DNA of 64,000 nucleotides from Marinomonas aquiplantarum (lineage in GTDB: Bacteria; Pseudomonadota; Gammaproteobacteria; Pseudomonadales; Marinomonadaceae), in assembly GCF_003314975.1 (NCBI RefSeq), contig NZ_QNRF01000012.1, forward strand, positions 1 through 64,000. Reading direction: 5' to 3'. The notes beneath the pieces were generated by a model. That model was not told the origin of the DNA. It searched no databases and was given only the letters and a program-made list of their open reading frames with translations. The translations under genes and the position numbers were made by a program. Numbering within the stretch: position 1 is the stretch's first letter; every line of letters begins with the position of its first letter. Of the stretch, positions 1-7,976 are shown in pieces.

Positions 1-25
1 GGCCAAACAGTGCCATTGGTGGCAT
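1..25 (-). CDS. possible 5' end of a gene running off the window
   Basis: Just downstream of the aldo/keto reductase stop codon, the minus strand has an AGGTGG element and then two in-frame ATG codons (complement of 23-25 and 14-16). The second lies about 10 bases after the AGGTGG and opens with MALFG. This could be the start of a downstream gene in the same operon, but only a handful of codons are visible and no product can be named. Confidence 0.25.
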
Positions 26-52
26 TCCACCTAAATGGCTTATGAAGGCAGC

Positions 53-859
53 TTAGGCTCTACTTTTCACCCCTGTTAAAAATGGGGGGATTACATTTCT
101 ATCTAATGTGGCAATCTTTGCCATGTCATTTTGATCCAAAGTAATCTTAGGTGCGACAAAGTTAGTTTGCAGATTGATTCGCTTAGTTGATGACGGTATC
201 GACATCATCCCTTGCTGTAACGACCATGCAATCGCCACTTGTGCTGGATGCGCCTGATGCTTGTCGGCAATGTCTTTCATCACAGGGTCCGCCAACACTT
301 TACCGACAGCAAATGGCATATAACCTGTGATTTTAATATTTAAAGCATCAGCGGCCTTTCTAACTGCTTTGTTTTGCAAATATGGATGAACTTCTACCTG
401 ATTGGTATAAATACTGCCTTGCGGCAAGATTTCTGCAGCTTGCTGCATTTGTGCAACGGTGAAATTAGAAATACCAATTTCACGGGTTAATCCCATTTCT
501 TTTGCTTTCAGTAGTTCTGCTAAATACTCTTCCATTTGCACGCCTTCAGGTGCTGCTGGCCAATGTATTAATAACAAATCAACATAGCTTAAACGTAACT
601 TCTTTAGACTTTTATGAACGCTCTCTATAAAGCCTTCAACCGTTAAGCTGTCATTCCAAACTTTAGTCGTAATAAAGAGCTCATCGCGAGCAATACCACT
701 CTCAGCAATGGCTTTACCCACCTGCTCTTCATTACCATAAATTTGAGCCGTGTCTATATGTCTAAAGCCTTCTTCAAGCGCCATTTTGACAGACAGATAG
801 GCAACATCGCCTTCTAAACGAAAAATTCCCATACCTAACATCGGGGTATTCATAGCCAC
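53..859 (-). CDS. dkgB: aldo/keto reductase, DkgB-like
   Basis: NADPH-dependent reductase of the aldo/keto reductase superfamily, cytoplasmic. It most resembles 2,5-diketo-D-gluconate reductase B (methylglyoxal and other small carbonyls as substrates). The 268 residues match the usual length. The catalytic tetrad is visible: Asp and Tyr in DTAQIYGNE, Lys in TTKVW and His in LLIHWP. GISNF and the C-terminal NADPH-binding IPSSTKR are also present. The start is supported by AAGGAG five bases before the ATG. Its start codon lies only 8 bp from the remnant of a divergent LysR-type regulator, the class of gene often found beside such reductases, so its original control may be lost. Physiological substrate is not deducible. 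Confidence 0.88.
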   Translation of the reverse strand: MAMNTPMLGMGIFRLEGDVAYLSVKMALEEGFRHIDTAQIYGNEEQVGKAIAESGIARDELFITTKVWNDSLTVEGFIESVHKSLKKLRLSYVDLLLIHWPAAPEGVQMEEYLAELLKAKEMGLTREIGISNFTVAQMQQAAEILPQGSIYTNQVEVHPYLQNKAVRKAADALNIKITGYMPFAVGKVLADPVMKDIADKHQAHPAQVAIAWSLQQGMMSIPSSTKRINLQTNFVAPKITLDQNDMAKIATLDRNVIPPFLTGVKSRA

Positions 860-866
860 TCCTTGA

Positions 867-1082
867 TTGTCTCTATGGTTGGCAGGTCATGGAATTGCCG
901 TGTTATCAGACTTTATGACCCATCAAGCAAGAGCATCGGGCACACTAATTGAAGTATTGCCCAATACTCTGACGACCCCAAACGATAGAGAGATGATCCA
1001 TGCGGTTTATTACCGACATTCAGCACTATCGGCTAGGATTAGCGCTTTTATCGAATACATCGCACCTAGACTTAAGCTATAA
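867..1082 (+). pseudogene. LysR-family regulator remnant (C-terminal end only)
   Basis: A 71-codon open frame whose sequence reads like the last third of a LysR substrate-binding domain: GHGIAVLSDFM, ASGTLIEVLPN, and a final block HAVYYRHSALSARISAFIEY corresponding to the family's AVYP-R-LSPKVRAFIDF ending. The helix-turn-helix and about 220 residues are missing, and no frame further upstream restores them because the dkgB start codon lies immediately there. The frame opens at TTG with no ribosome site. I read it as a deletion relic of a divergently transcribed regulator of the adjacent reductase. Expression of a functional product is unlikely. Confidence 0.72.
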
Positions 1083-1106
1083 AAAAACGCATTTTGCTAG
1101 GCGCTC
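1081..1106 (-). terminator. short-stem terminator ending the copA operon
   Basis: On the minus strand, AGCGC and GCGTT pair (one G-U) around a 10-base loop and are followed by a run of seven T. The stem is short, so termination may be weak. It sits just after the 23-codon gene that follows copA. Confidence 0.45.
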
Positions 1107-1118
1107 ATTTCAAGTGAA

Positions 1119-1190
1119 TTACTTCTTTGCGTACCAGAACCAGTAGATAACAAAAGCTACGGCAAGGATTCCTAAAAGGTTAATGAGCAC
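1119..1190 (-). CDS. 23-residue single-span membrane peptide following copA
   Basis: Small frame starting at GTG (complement of 1188-1190) inside the last codons of copA and ending at TAA (1119-1121). It is preceded by AAAGGAGG with ideal spacing, a near-perfect ribosome site lying within the copA tail, and is followed by a weak terminator. The product starts MLINLLGILAVAFVIYWF and ends WYAKK: one hydrophobic helix with a Trp/Tyr-rich interface and a basic tail. From family knowledge, it looks like the N-terminal anchor of the small membrane-bound cupredoxin proteins often encoded after copper ATPases, but here the frame stops before any cupredoxin domain. It could be a remnant of such a protein or an independent regulatory peptide like KdpF or MgtS. 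Function unproven. Confidence 0.6.
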   Translation of the reverse strand: MLINLLGILAVAFVIYWFWYAKK

Positions 1191-3741
1191 GCTCAACCTC
1201 CTTTAATTGCTGCTTAATTACTCGTCTGAGTCTATTCGCATTTAATACGACTGTGACGGATGATAACGACATAGCTACACCAGCAATAATTGGGCTCAAT
1301 AACCAACCTGTTATGGGATATAACAAGCCTGCCGCAACAGGTATTCCTAAGCTGTTATAGGTAAAAGCTCCCCAGAGGTTTTGTTTGATATTACGGATAG
1401 TAGCTTTACTCACTGAAATCACATCCACCAAGGCATTAAGGTTGTTATGCAGTAAGGTGACATCTGCACTTTCCATCGCCACGTCAGTTCCTTCTCCCAT
1501 AGCAAAGCCTACATTTGCCTGTGCTAATGCCGGTGCATCATTAATACCATCGCCTATCATGCCGACAATATTCCCATTACGCTGTAGGGACTTAATCCAT
1601 TTTAATTTGTCTTCGGGCATCAATTCTGCGTGATACTCATCTATGTTTAGTTGCGCGGCAACCTGTGATGCGTTGACTTTTTGATCGCCGGTCAGCATGA
1701 TCAATTTTATGCCCATGCTCTTAAGGTTTTTTAGTGCGTTAGCAGCACTTTCTTGAATTGGATCTTGCAGCAAATAATGGCTAAGCAATGCGTCGCTCGA
1801 AAACAAGTAGACATGACTCCCTGCCTCCTCTGTATTTATTGAAGACGGAACAGATAGACCGGCTTGGCTAAGCAGTTTTTCATTACCGAGATAATACCAG
1901 TCATTTTTAAATCGTCCGCGAACTCCTAAACCAGGTAAGTTTTCATATTCACTCAATGCGATGTGATCAACTGAGGTTTTGTCTGTGGTTTGTTTTGAGT
2001 CTTGTTGATCAATGTATTCAAGCAAAGCTTGAGCTAACGGGTGGCTCACTTTACTTTCAAGGGCTTTAACCAAAGGATTAATTAATTCAGTTTGAGCGCG
2101 CTCATCAAAATAATCAACCTTGGTTACACTTGGCTTTCCTTGGGTAATGGTGCCTGTTTTATCGAAAACCAGGCAGTCAATATTACTTGCCACCTGTAAT
2201 GCTTCACCGTTACGAATCAATCCCCCCATTTCGGCAGCTTTGCCAACACCAATCATAGTTGAAATTGGAGTCGCCAATCCAAGCGCACAAGGGCAAGCAA
2301 TAATCAGCACGGATACAGCGGTTACCAACATATAGGAATAATCATGGGCATTGGCAAAGTTAAACCAAGCTAACGCAGTCAGTATGGCAATAATGATGAC
2401 GCTGGGTACAAATATCGCCGAAACTTTATCTGCCAAATGGCTGATTGGCGGTTTTGAATTTTGTGCGCGACTGACCATATCGACTATCTTAGCCAATTGG
2501 GTTTGTTTCCCTGTTTTAAGTACTTTAATGACTAGGCTACCATTAGTATTAATAGTGCCGGCCTTAACCGAATCCCCTACGGCTTTGCGAACAGGAACGG
2601 ATTCTCCCGTTAGCATGGCTTCATTCAAATAGGACTGCCCTTCTATCACGTCACCATCGACGGGGACTGCATCGCCGGAACGCAACCGAAGTAGATCACC
2701 CACATTTACATTTGCAACAGGGACTTGAACATCCTGCCCATCACGAACAAGTATGGCTTGTTTGGGTGCAAGGTCTAACAATTTCTGCAAGGCTTGGTTG
2801 GTTTTACTTCTTGCTTTCACCTCTAACGCTTGACCGAGATTAATTAGACCAATAATCATCACCGCGGCTTCAAAATACAAATGTCGAGTATTCGCTGGCA
2901 AAAAGTCTGGAAACAACACCACAAACATGGAATATAACCAAGCACTACCAGTGCCAATGGCAATTAACAGATCCATATTGGCGTGATGTGAGCGCACCGC
3001 TTTCCATGCGCTTATGAAATAATGCTTACCTGCAAAATACATGATAAGCGCGCATACAGAGCCAATTAACAACCAAACAAATTGTTCAGTGAGCGAGCTC
3101 ACCTTCATGCTGCCACCTAATAGGCCATACAGCATAAGCGGCACACCAAAAGAAAGCCCCATAAAGGATGAAGTTATTTTCTGACGATATTCATTAGCAT
3201 CCTTTGCTATTTTATTCTCTGCATTTTGTTGTGCGTCAGTTACTAACTCACCTTGATAGCCCACATCGCTTATCGCTGTTAATAACTCCTGATAACGAGC
3301 AGAACTGGTTACTTGCGCAAGATGGCTGGCAAAGTTCACCTCAACTTTTATGGTGCCATCCACTTTGGCTATCGCTGACTGAACGGTATTTACACAACCA
3401 GCACAGGTCATTCCCGAGATGGCAATTTGATAATCTACTGCTTGTTTTGTCTTTCCTTCAGAGGACGGCTTATCCAATTCTGCATCATTACTAGACGAGG
3501 AAGGATTGATTTCTTGGTTTAGTTTATTGGCACTTATGGCAAACCCTGCTTGCTCAACGGCATCCTGAATTTGCGTCAAATTTAAATCCGATAACACGTC
3601 TAAACGATTAGCTTTTGGTTCACCAATCACGTCGGCATTTGGGCTTTTTAATTGAATTTGTTCACGGATTTTTCGAACACAACCTTGGCAACTCATACCG
3701 TAAACAGACAAAGACACTTTATCTTTATTTACATCCGTCAT
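1180..3741 (-). CDS. copA: copper-translocating P1B-type ATPase CopA
   Basis: Inner-membrane ATPase exporting Cu(I) from the cytoplasm. The 853 residues carry two N-terminal heavy-metal-associated domains (GMSCQGC, Cys18/Cys21; GMTCAGC, Cys113/Cys116), the IACPCALGL transmembrane metal site, the phosphorylation motif DKTGTIT, SHPLAQ in the nucleotide domain and MIGDGINDAPAL. The last two helices hold YNSLGIPVAAG and MSLSSVTVVLNANRLR, the Tyr-Asn and Met-Ser-Ser signature of the Cu(I) subgroup (1B-1). The frame overlaps the upstream MerR gene by 17 bp, so both should come from the MerR promoter at 4208-4239. The first metal-binding domain is slightly unusual in having MSCQGC. Confidence 0.95.
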   Translation of the reverse strand: MTDVNKDKVSLSVYGMSCQGCVRKIREQIQLKSPNADVIGEPKANRLDVLSDLNLTQIQDAVEQAGFAISANKLNQEINPSSSSNDAELDKPSSEGKTKQAVDYQIAISGMTCAGCVNTVQSAIAKVDGTIKVEVNFASHLAQVTSSARYQELLTAISDVGYQGELVTDAQQNAENKIAKDANEYRQKITSSFMGLSFGVPLMLYGLLGGSMKVSSLTEQFVWLLIGSVCALIMYFAGKHYFISAWKAVRSHHANMDLLIAIGTGSAWLYSMFVVLFPDFLPANTRHLYFEAAVMIIGLINLGQALEVKARSKTNQALQKLLDLAPKQAILVRDGQDVQVPVANVNVGDLLRLRSGDAVPVDGDVIEGQSYLNEAMLTGESVPVRKAVGDSVKAGTINTNGSLVIKVLKTGKQTQLAKIVDMVSRAQNSKPPISHLADKVSAIFVPSVIIIAILTALAWFNFANAHDYSYMLVTAVSVLIIACPCALGLATPISTMIGVGKAAEMGGLIRNGEALQVASNIDCLVFDKTGTITQGKPSVTKVDYFDERAQTELINPLVKALESKVSHPLAQALLEYIDQQDSKQTTDKTSVDHIALSEYENLPGLGVRGRFKNDWYYLGNEKLLSQAGLSVPSSINTEEAGSHVYLFSSDALLSHYLLQDPIQESAANALKNLKSMGIKLIMLTGDQKVNASQVAAQLNIDEYHAELMPEDKLKWIKSLQRNGNIVGMIGDGINDAPALAQANVGFAMGEGTDVAMESADVTLLHNNLNALVDVISVSKATIRNIKQNLWGAFTYNSLGIPVAAGLLYPITGWLLSPIIAGVAMSLSSVTVVLNANRLRRVIKQQLKEVERAH

Positions 3742-4177
3742 GACATCCCTCCGGTGCGTTATCTTGTAGGGAAACGTTTTCCCAATCTTCTATTAAGCAA
3801 CAAATAGAGTGACCATCTGGTACGCCGTCTGGCATGGATTCCCAAGCTGCCAATGCCGTTTCCATTTTTGCTAGGTGTGCTTGTAACTGTGCTATTTTGG
3901 CTTTTGTTTCCGGCACCTTTTGCTGCAGTAAATCTCTGACCATAGGGCAAGGCGAATCACCACAGTCAGATTGCTGTAGAATATTCTCCACTTGTTTAAG
4001 ACTAAAGCCCAGCTCCGTTGCTTGGCGAATAAATTTCAACCTTTGTAAAGCCGTTTTGTCATAAAGCTGATAGTCATTGTCAGGATCCCGCTCAGCTGAA
4101 ATTAAGCCTAAACGCGTGTAATGCCGAACCGTGTCTGCAGTGACTAGGGCTTTTCTTGCTATTTCACTGACTCGCAT
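3725..4177 (-). CDS. MerR-family metal-responsive activator of the copA operon
   Basis: 150-residue MerR-type regulator: N-terminal winged helix (VSEIARKALVTADTVRHY, then TRLGLI), the conserved TELGFSLKQVENIL segment, a coiled-coil dimerisation helix and a Cys-rich metal-binding tail. Counting against CueR, Cys77 occupies the place where Cu(I) sensors have Ser77 and where divalent sensors of the ZntR/PbrR type have Cys. Further ligands are available at His123, Cys126, Cys127, Cys145 and Cys149. It precedes and overlaps copA, suggesting autoregulated co-expression from the dyad promoter upstream. The inducing metal is therefore uncertain: the pump says copper, the Cys77 pattern says a divalent ion. 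SD AGGAGGTGT lies just before the ATG. Confidence 0.88.
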   Translation of the reverse strand: MRVSEIARKALVTADTVRHYTRLGLISAERDPDNDYQLYDKTALQRLKFIRQATELGFSLKQVENILQQSDCGDSPCPMVRDLLQQKVPETKAKIAQLQAHLAKMETALAAWESMPDGVPDGHSICCLIEDWENVSLQDNAPEGCHDGCK

Positions 4178-4207
4178 ATCACACCTCCTTCTGAATTCAT
4201 TCTAAAG

Positions 4208-4239
4208 AGTATAAAACCTATGAGTTACACATAGGTCAA
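4208..4239 (-). promoter_or_regulatory. MerR-type promoter/operator for merR-copA
   Basis: On the minus strand, -35 TTGACC (complement of 4234-4239) and -10 TATACT (complement of 4208-4213) are separated by 20 bp, the over-long spacing that MerR activators correct by twisting DNA. The spacer holds a perfect dyad, CCTATG-N7-CATAGG (4217-4235). It lies directly upstream of the MerR gene, as expected for an autoregulated metal operon. Confidence 0.88.
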
Positions 4240-4249
4240 ATATCAAAGC

Positions 4250-4284
4250 AAAAAAAACCGATACACAAACTGCATATCGGTTTT
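4250..4284 (-). terminator. rho-independent terminator of the NDH-2 gene
   Basis: AAAACCGATA (4254-4263) and TATCGGTTTT (4275-4284) form a 10-bp perfect stem with an 11-base loop, followed by a T run on the minus strand. It insulates the NDH-2 gene from the merR promoter just beyond it. Confidence 0.8.
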
Positions 4285-4335
4285 AGACCTAAACGAAAGG
4301 CCATTTGGCGCTCTCAAGAATCTCGAAAAGTTTAT

Positions 4336-5625
4336 TTAATGGAGTTTTAATTTCGGTTTCACTACCTTGCCTACCTTCTGTGCCGCCATAATGATGGTTG
4401 CTTTGAGCCAACCATGTATGGCTATCAAGTGTAAGCGGTAAAGAGACACATAGACAAACCGCGCTAAGCGACCTTCTATAAACATAGAACGATTACTCAG
4501 ATTTCCCATCAAGCTACCCACTGTACTGTAGCGACTTAAGTTCACCAAAGAGCCATAATCTTTATAGGTGTATTCTTTTTGAGGCTCTCCTAAGAAGGAT
4601 GCTTTGATGTTGGCAAAGACTAATGACGCCATCTGATGCGCTGATTGTGCTCTTGGCGGCACAAAAGAACCATCCGCTTGCTTACAGGCGCAACAATCAC
4701 CAATAACATAAACGTTATCAAACTCTGTTGCTTGTAAGGTATTTCTTACTAATATTTGATTATTACGGGTAGTTTCGAAGCCTTCAATGTTTGCGACAAA
4801 ATCTGGCGCTTTCACCCCTGCTGCCCAAATCATAAGATGAGCATCGATTGTTTCTTCTTCCGCTGTCTGGAAGCCACCATCAAAGGCGCGAACCACTCTT
4901 GTTTTCTCACTGATATGAACACCAAGATGCTGTAGCTCTTTACTGGCCAAACCAGCAATGCGCTCAGGTAAAGCCGGTAAAATGCGCTCACCTGCTTCAA
5001 TTAATTGCACCTGAACACGTTTGCCAGACATCTCCGGCATTCCATAAGACTTCATTAAATCTGCAACATGAAACAACTCTGCGGACAATTCAACACCTGT
5101 TGCCCCACCACCAACAATCGCTAATTTTAGCTTAGACTCAGCACCTTCTTGATTCACTCGTAAGAATTGTTGTAGTAACGCTTGCTGAAAGCGCTCAGCT
5201 TGGCGATGAGAATCTAGAAAATAGCAATGTTCAGCGACACCTGGTGTTCCAAAGTCATTGCTCACACTACCAACGGCCATCACCAAAATATCGTAACTGA
5301 CATGTCGTTCCGGTAAGACCTGATGACCTTTATCATCATCAATGGCTGCAAGGGTTAATACTCGCTCTTTTGGGTCAACATTAATTAGTGTGCCAAGTTG
5401 AAATTGATAATGATGTTTGGCAGCGTGGGCGCGATAGTTTAGACCATCATTGTTAATGTCTAACGAACCGGTCGCCACCTCATGAAGCAGGGGCTTCCAT
5501 ATGTGCGTCTGACTTCGGTCGATCAACACGACCTCTGCTTGGCGCTTTTTCCCAAATGCTTTACCGAGTTTGGTCACCAGCTCTAATCCGCCAGCACCAC
5601 CACCAACAACCACAATCTTTTTCAT
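4336..5625 (-). CDS. ndh: type II NADH:quinone oxidoreductase (NDH-2)
   Basis: Single-subunit, non-proton-pumping NADH dehydrogenase that passes electrons through FAD to membrane quinone. The 429 residues hold two dinucleotide folds: VVVGGGAGGLELVTKLG at the N terminus for FAD and IVGGGATGVELSAEL around residue 170 for NADH. IWAAGVKAP and VYVIGDCCAC provide the FAD-ribityl region. The Lys/Arg-rich C-terminal segment with amphipathic helices (LYRLHLIAIHGWLK) fits monotopic membrane attachment. Length fits the E. coli Ndh family. It appears monocistronic, with a terminator downstream and a stem-loop separating it from the upstream yaiI gene. Confidence 0.92.
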   Translation of the reverse strand: MKKIVVVGGGAGGLELVTKLGKAFGKKRQAEVVLIDRSQTHIWKPLLHEVATGSLDINNDGLNYRAHAAKHHYQFQLGTLINVDPKERVLTLAAIDDDKGHQVLPERHVSYDILVMAVGSVSNDFGTPGVAEHCYFLDSHRQAERFQQALLQQFLRVNQEGAESKLKLAIVGGGATGVELSAELFHVADLMKSYGMPEMSGKRVQVQLIEAGERILPALPERIAGLASKELQHLGVHISEKTRVVRAFDGGFQTAEEETIDAHLMIWAAGVKAPDFVANIEGFETTRNNQILVRNTLQATEFDNVYVIGDCCACKQADGSFVPPRAQSAHQMASLVFANIKASFLGEPQKEYTYKDYGSLVNLSRYSTVGSLMGNLSNRSMFIEGRLARFVYVSLYRLHLIAIHGWLKATIIMAAQKVGKVVKPKLKLH

Positions 5626-5649
5626 ATGTGCTCACCTATAAATGTTGAA

Positions 5650-5686
5650 TTATCGGGAAAAGATTCTTAAAACCCTTTCCCGATAA
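5650..5686. repeat. inverted repeat between ndh and yaiI
   Basis: TTATCGGGAAA (5650-5660) and TTTCCCGATAA (5676-5686) are perfect reverse complements separated by 15 bases. There is no T run on either side, so it may be a weak terminator for yaiI, an mRNA-stabilising stem or an operator upstream of ndh. Confidence 0.5.
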
Positions 5687-5717
5687 CACAATTCTCATTC
5701 AGCTAACTAACAGGCAA

Positions 5718-6167
5718 CTAGGTTGCCCGTTGTGCTAATAATTTATCGAGCGTATTGGCAAATGCCATTCTATCTTGCTGACTAAAACTAGCAGGCCCAC
5801 CTGTTTGCACTCCAGAGGAACGCATTTGTTCCATAAAGTCGCGCATATTTAGGCGTTGCTTGATGTTTTCTTTCGTATAAAGTTCACCGCGAGGGTTAAT
5901 GGCTAAAGCCCCTTTATCAATCACTTCCGATGCCAATGGAATATCAGCGGTAACGACTAAATCATCTGGTGAGGCTTGCTCTACAATATAATTATCGGCA
6001 ACATCAAAACCTGAGCTAACAACACGACGCTCAACCCATTTCGATGGTGGGATAGCAATGGCTTGGTTGGCCACTAATATGCATGGCACTTGAACTCGTT
6101 CAGCGGCACGAAATAATATATTTTTGATTACATTTGGACAGGCGTCCGCATCAACCCATAAACGCAT
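5718..6167 (-). CDS. yaiI: YaiI/YqxD (UPF0178) family protein
   Basis: 149-residue conserved protein of the YaiI/YqxD family, whose fold resembles NYN/PIN-type nucleases; biochemical role is not established. Visible hallmarks are the N-terminal [18 protein letters not shown] with its conserved acidic residues, [20 protein letters not shown] and the ending block [20 protein letters not shown]. The full normal length is present. It is probably its own transcription unit, lying between the ETF-QO terminator upstream and a stem-loop downstream. Confidence 0.88.
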   Translation of the reverse strand: MRLWVDADACPNVIKNILFRAAERVQVPCILVANQAIAIPPSKWVERRVVSSGFDVADNYIVEQASPDDLVVTADIPLASEVIDKGALAINPRGELYTKENIKQRLNMRDFMEQMRSSGVQTGGPASFSQQDRMAFANTLDKLLAQRAT

Positions 6168-6233
6168 AATAACCCCTTATATTGTGGAGCACATTATTAA
6201 ACAGGCTGAGGTGTAAATCCAGTGACGAATATG

Positions 6234-6271
6234 AAACAAAACAAGGAGACTGCTGTCTCCTTGTTTTGTTT
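6234..6271 (-). terminator. strong bidirectional hairpin after the ETF-QO gene
   Basis: A perfect 17-bp stem (6234-6250 with 6255-6271) around the four-base loop TGCT, AT-rich at its base on both sides. It sits 14 bp after the ETF-QO stop codon and upstream of yaiI. Confidence 0.82.
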
Positions 6272-6284
6272 TACCCTGCTTATG

Positions 6285-7934
6285 TTACATATTAGGGTAG
6301 TTTGGACCGCCAGCTCCTTCAGGTGTTACCCAAGTGATATTTTGAGCGGGATCTTTAATATCACAAGTTTTGCAGTGAACGCAGTTTTGCGAATTAATTT
6401 GAAAGCGTGACTCGCCATCTGACTCAACCACTTCATACACACCTGCCGGACAATAACGCTGAGCAGGCTCATTGTATTTAGGCAAATTGTGATCTAATGG
6501 GATAGCAGCATCTTTCAACTTCAAGTGACAAGGCTGATCTTCTTCATGATTCGTATTAGAAAGAAACACAGAAGAAGGCTTATCAAAGCTTAATAAGCCA
6601 TCTGGTTTCCGATATTCTGGCGCCGTGTGTTTGTCCGCTGTTTCAAGGCAAGCGTAATCTGGCGTCATATCATTGAATGTAAAAGGCAGGCTGCCCGAAA
6701 AGATATTTTGATCTAACCAGTTATAAGCACCACCCCAGAAAGTACCTAACTTATGCATAACAGGAACAAAGTTTCGTGCTTGCTGCAACTCTTTACCCAA
6801 CCATGATGACGCAAGCGCCTCATCAAAATGAGCAAGCTCAGCCACGAAACTGTCTGCTTGCAATGCGTCATAAACAGTGTCAGCGGCTATCATGCCACTC
6901 TTCATGGCGGTATGAGTCCCTTTAATCTTAGCTGGGTTCAGGGTACCGGCATCACAACCGATAATAAGACCACCCGGGAAACTCAATTTTGGCAATGAAG
7001 ACCAACCACCTTTAGCAATGGCTCGCGCTCCGTAAGAAACTCGTTTGGCCCCTTCTAAATGCTTTGCTATAACTGGATGATGTTTGTAACGCTGAAATTC
7101 ATCATAAGGGCTTAGATGCGGATTCTTATAATTAAGGTCCACGATCAAACCGACCACCACTTGATTATTCTCAAGATGATAAAGGAAGCCACCACCGCCC
7201 GCTTCTTTGCCTAATGGCCAACCTGCTGTGTGAATTACTGTGCCAGGCTTACTCATTTCAGCAGGAACATCCCATAATTCTTTAATACCTAGACCGTAAT
7301 GCTGTGGGGCTTTGCCTTCATCCAATTGGTATTGAGCAATAAGCTCTTTACCCAAATGACCGCGGCAACCTTCAGAGAAAATGGTGTATTTGGCTTTTAA
7401 CAGCATTCCTGGCATATAGCTGTCTTTTTCCGTACCATCTTCCGCTATCCCCATATCTCCTGTGATAATGCCTTCAACCTTGCCCTCTTCATCATACGCC
7501 AATTGGGCAGCAGAGAACCCTGGAAAGACTTCCACCCCTAGGTTTTCAGCTTGTTCGGCTAACCAACGAGTAAGGTTGCCTAAGCTAATGATGTAATTAC
7601 CTTCATTGTGAAGTGTTTTTGGCATCATCCAGCTGCTTAGTTGACGACCAGAAGTATCTGAACTTAACCAATGTAGCTCATCCACATTCACTTTGGTTTC
7701 AAGTGGTGCGCCCATTTCTTGCCAACCTGGAAACAATTCGGTCAAAGCTTTTGGGTCTACCACTGCGCCAGACAAAATATGCGCACCAATTTCTGAACCC
7801 TTTTCGACCAAACAAACGCTGATTTCTTTTTCATCAGCCTGAGCCTTTTGCATAATGCGGCACGCAGTGGAAAGACCTGCTGGGCCACCACCGACAATCA
7901 CCACATCAAATTCCATTACTTCTCTATCTGTCAT
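6285..7934 (-). CDS. electron transfer flavoprotein-ubiquinone oxidoreductase
   Basis: Membrane-associated flavoprotein that takes electrons from ETF (reduced by acyl-CoA and other dehydrogenases) to ubiquinone. The FAD-binding motif DVVIVGGGPAGLSTAC is near the N terminus and the 4Fe-4S ligands are in the C-terminal NCVHCKTCDIKDP and WVTPEGAGGPNYP block, preceded by RYCPAGVYEV. I place the start at the internal ATG (complement of 7932-7934; MTDREV), which has GGGAGG five bases upstream, giving 549 residues; an ATG 21 bp further upstream lacks a site. It follows the acyl-CoA dehydrogenase gene by 42 bp on the same strand, so the two likely form one operon for oxidising acyl-CoAs. The ETF subunits themselves are not in this window. 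Confidence 0.94.
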   Translation of the reverse strand: MTDREVMEFDVVIVGGGPAGLSTACRIMQKAQADEKEISVCLVEKGSEIGAHILSGAVVDPKALTELFPGWQEMGAPLETKVNVDELHWLSSDTSGRQLSSWMMPKTLHNEGNYIISLGNLTRWLAEQAENLGVEVFPGFSAAQLAYDEEGKVEGIITGDMGIAEDGTEKDSYMPGMLLKAKYTIFSEGCRGHLGKELIAQYQLDEGKAPQHYGLGIKELWDVPAEMSKPGTVIHTAGWPLGKEAGGGGFLYHLENNQVVVGLIVDLNYKNPHLSPYDEFQRYKHHPVIAKHLEGAKRVSYGARAIAKGGWSSLPKLSFPGGLIIGCDAGTLNPAKIKGTHTAMKSGMIAADTVYDALQADSFVAELAHFDEALASSWLGKELQQARNFVPVMHKLGTFWGGAYNWLDQNIFSGSLPFTFNDMTPDYACLETADKHTAPEYRKPDGLLSFDKPSSVFLSNTNHEEDQPCHLKLKDAAIPLDHNLPKYNEPAQRYCPAGVYEVVESDGESRFQINSQNCVHCKTCDIKDPAQNITWVTPEGAGGPNYPNM

Positions 7935-7976
7935 ACTGCCTCCCAACAACGGCATTTTTATTGTTATTTCGCGATA

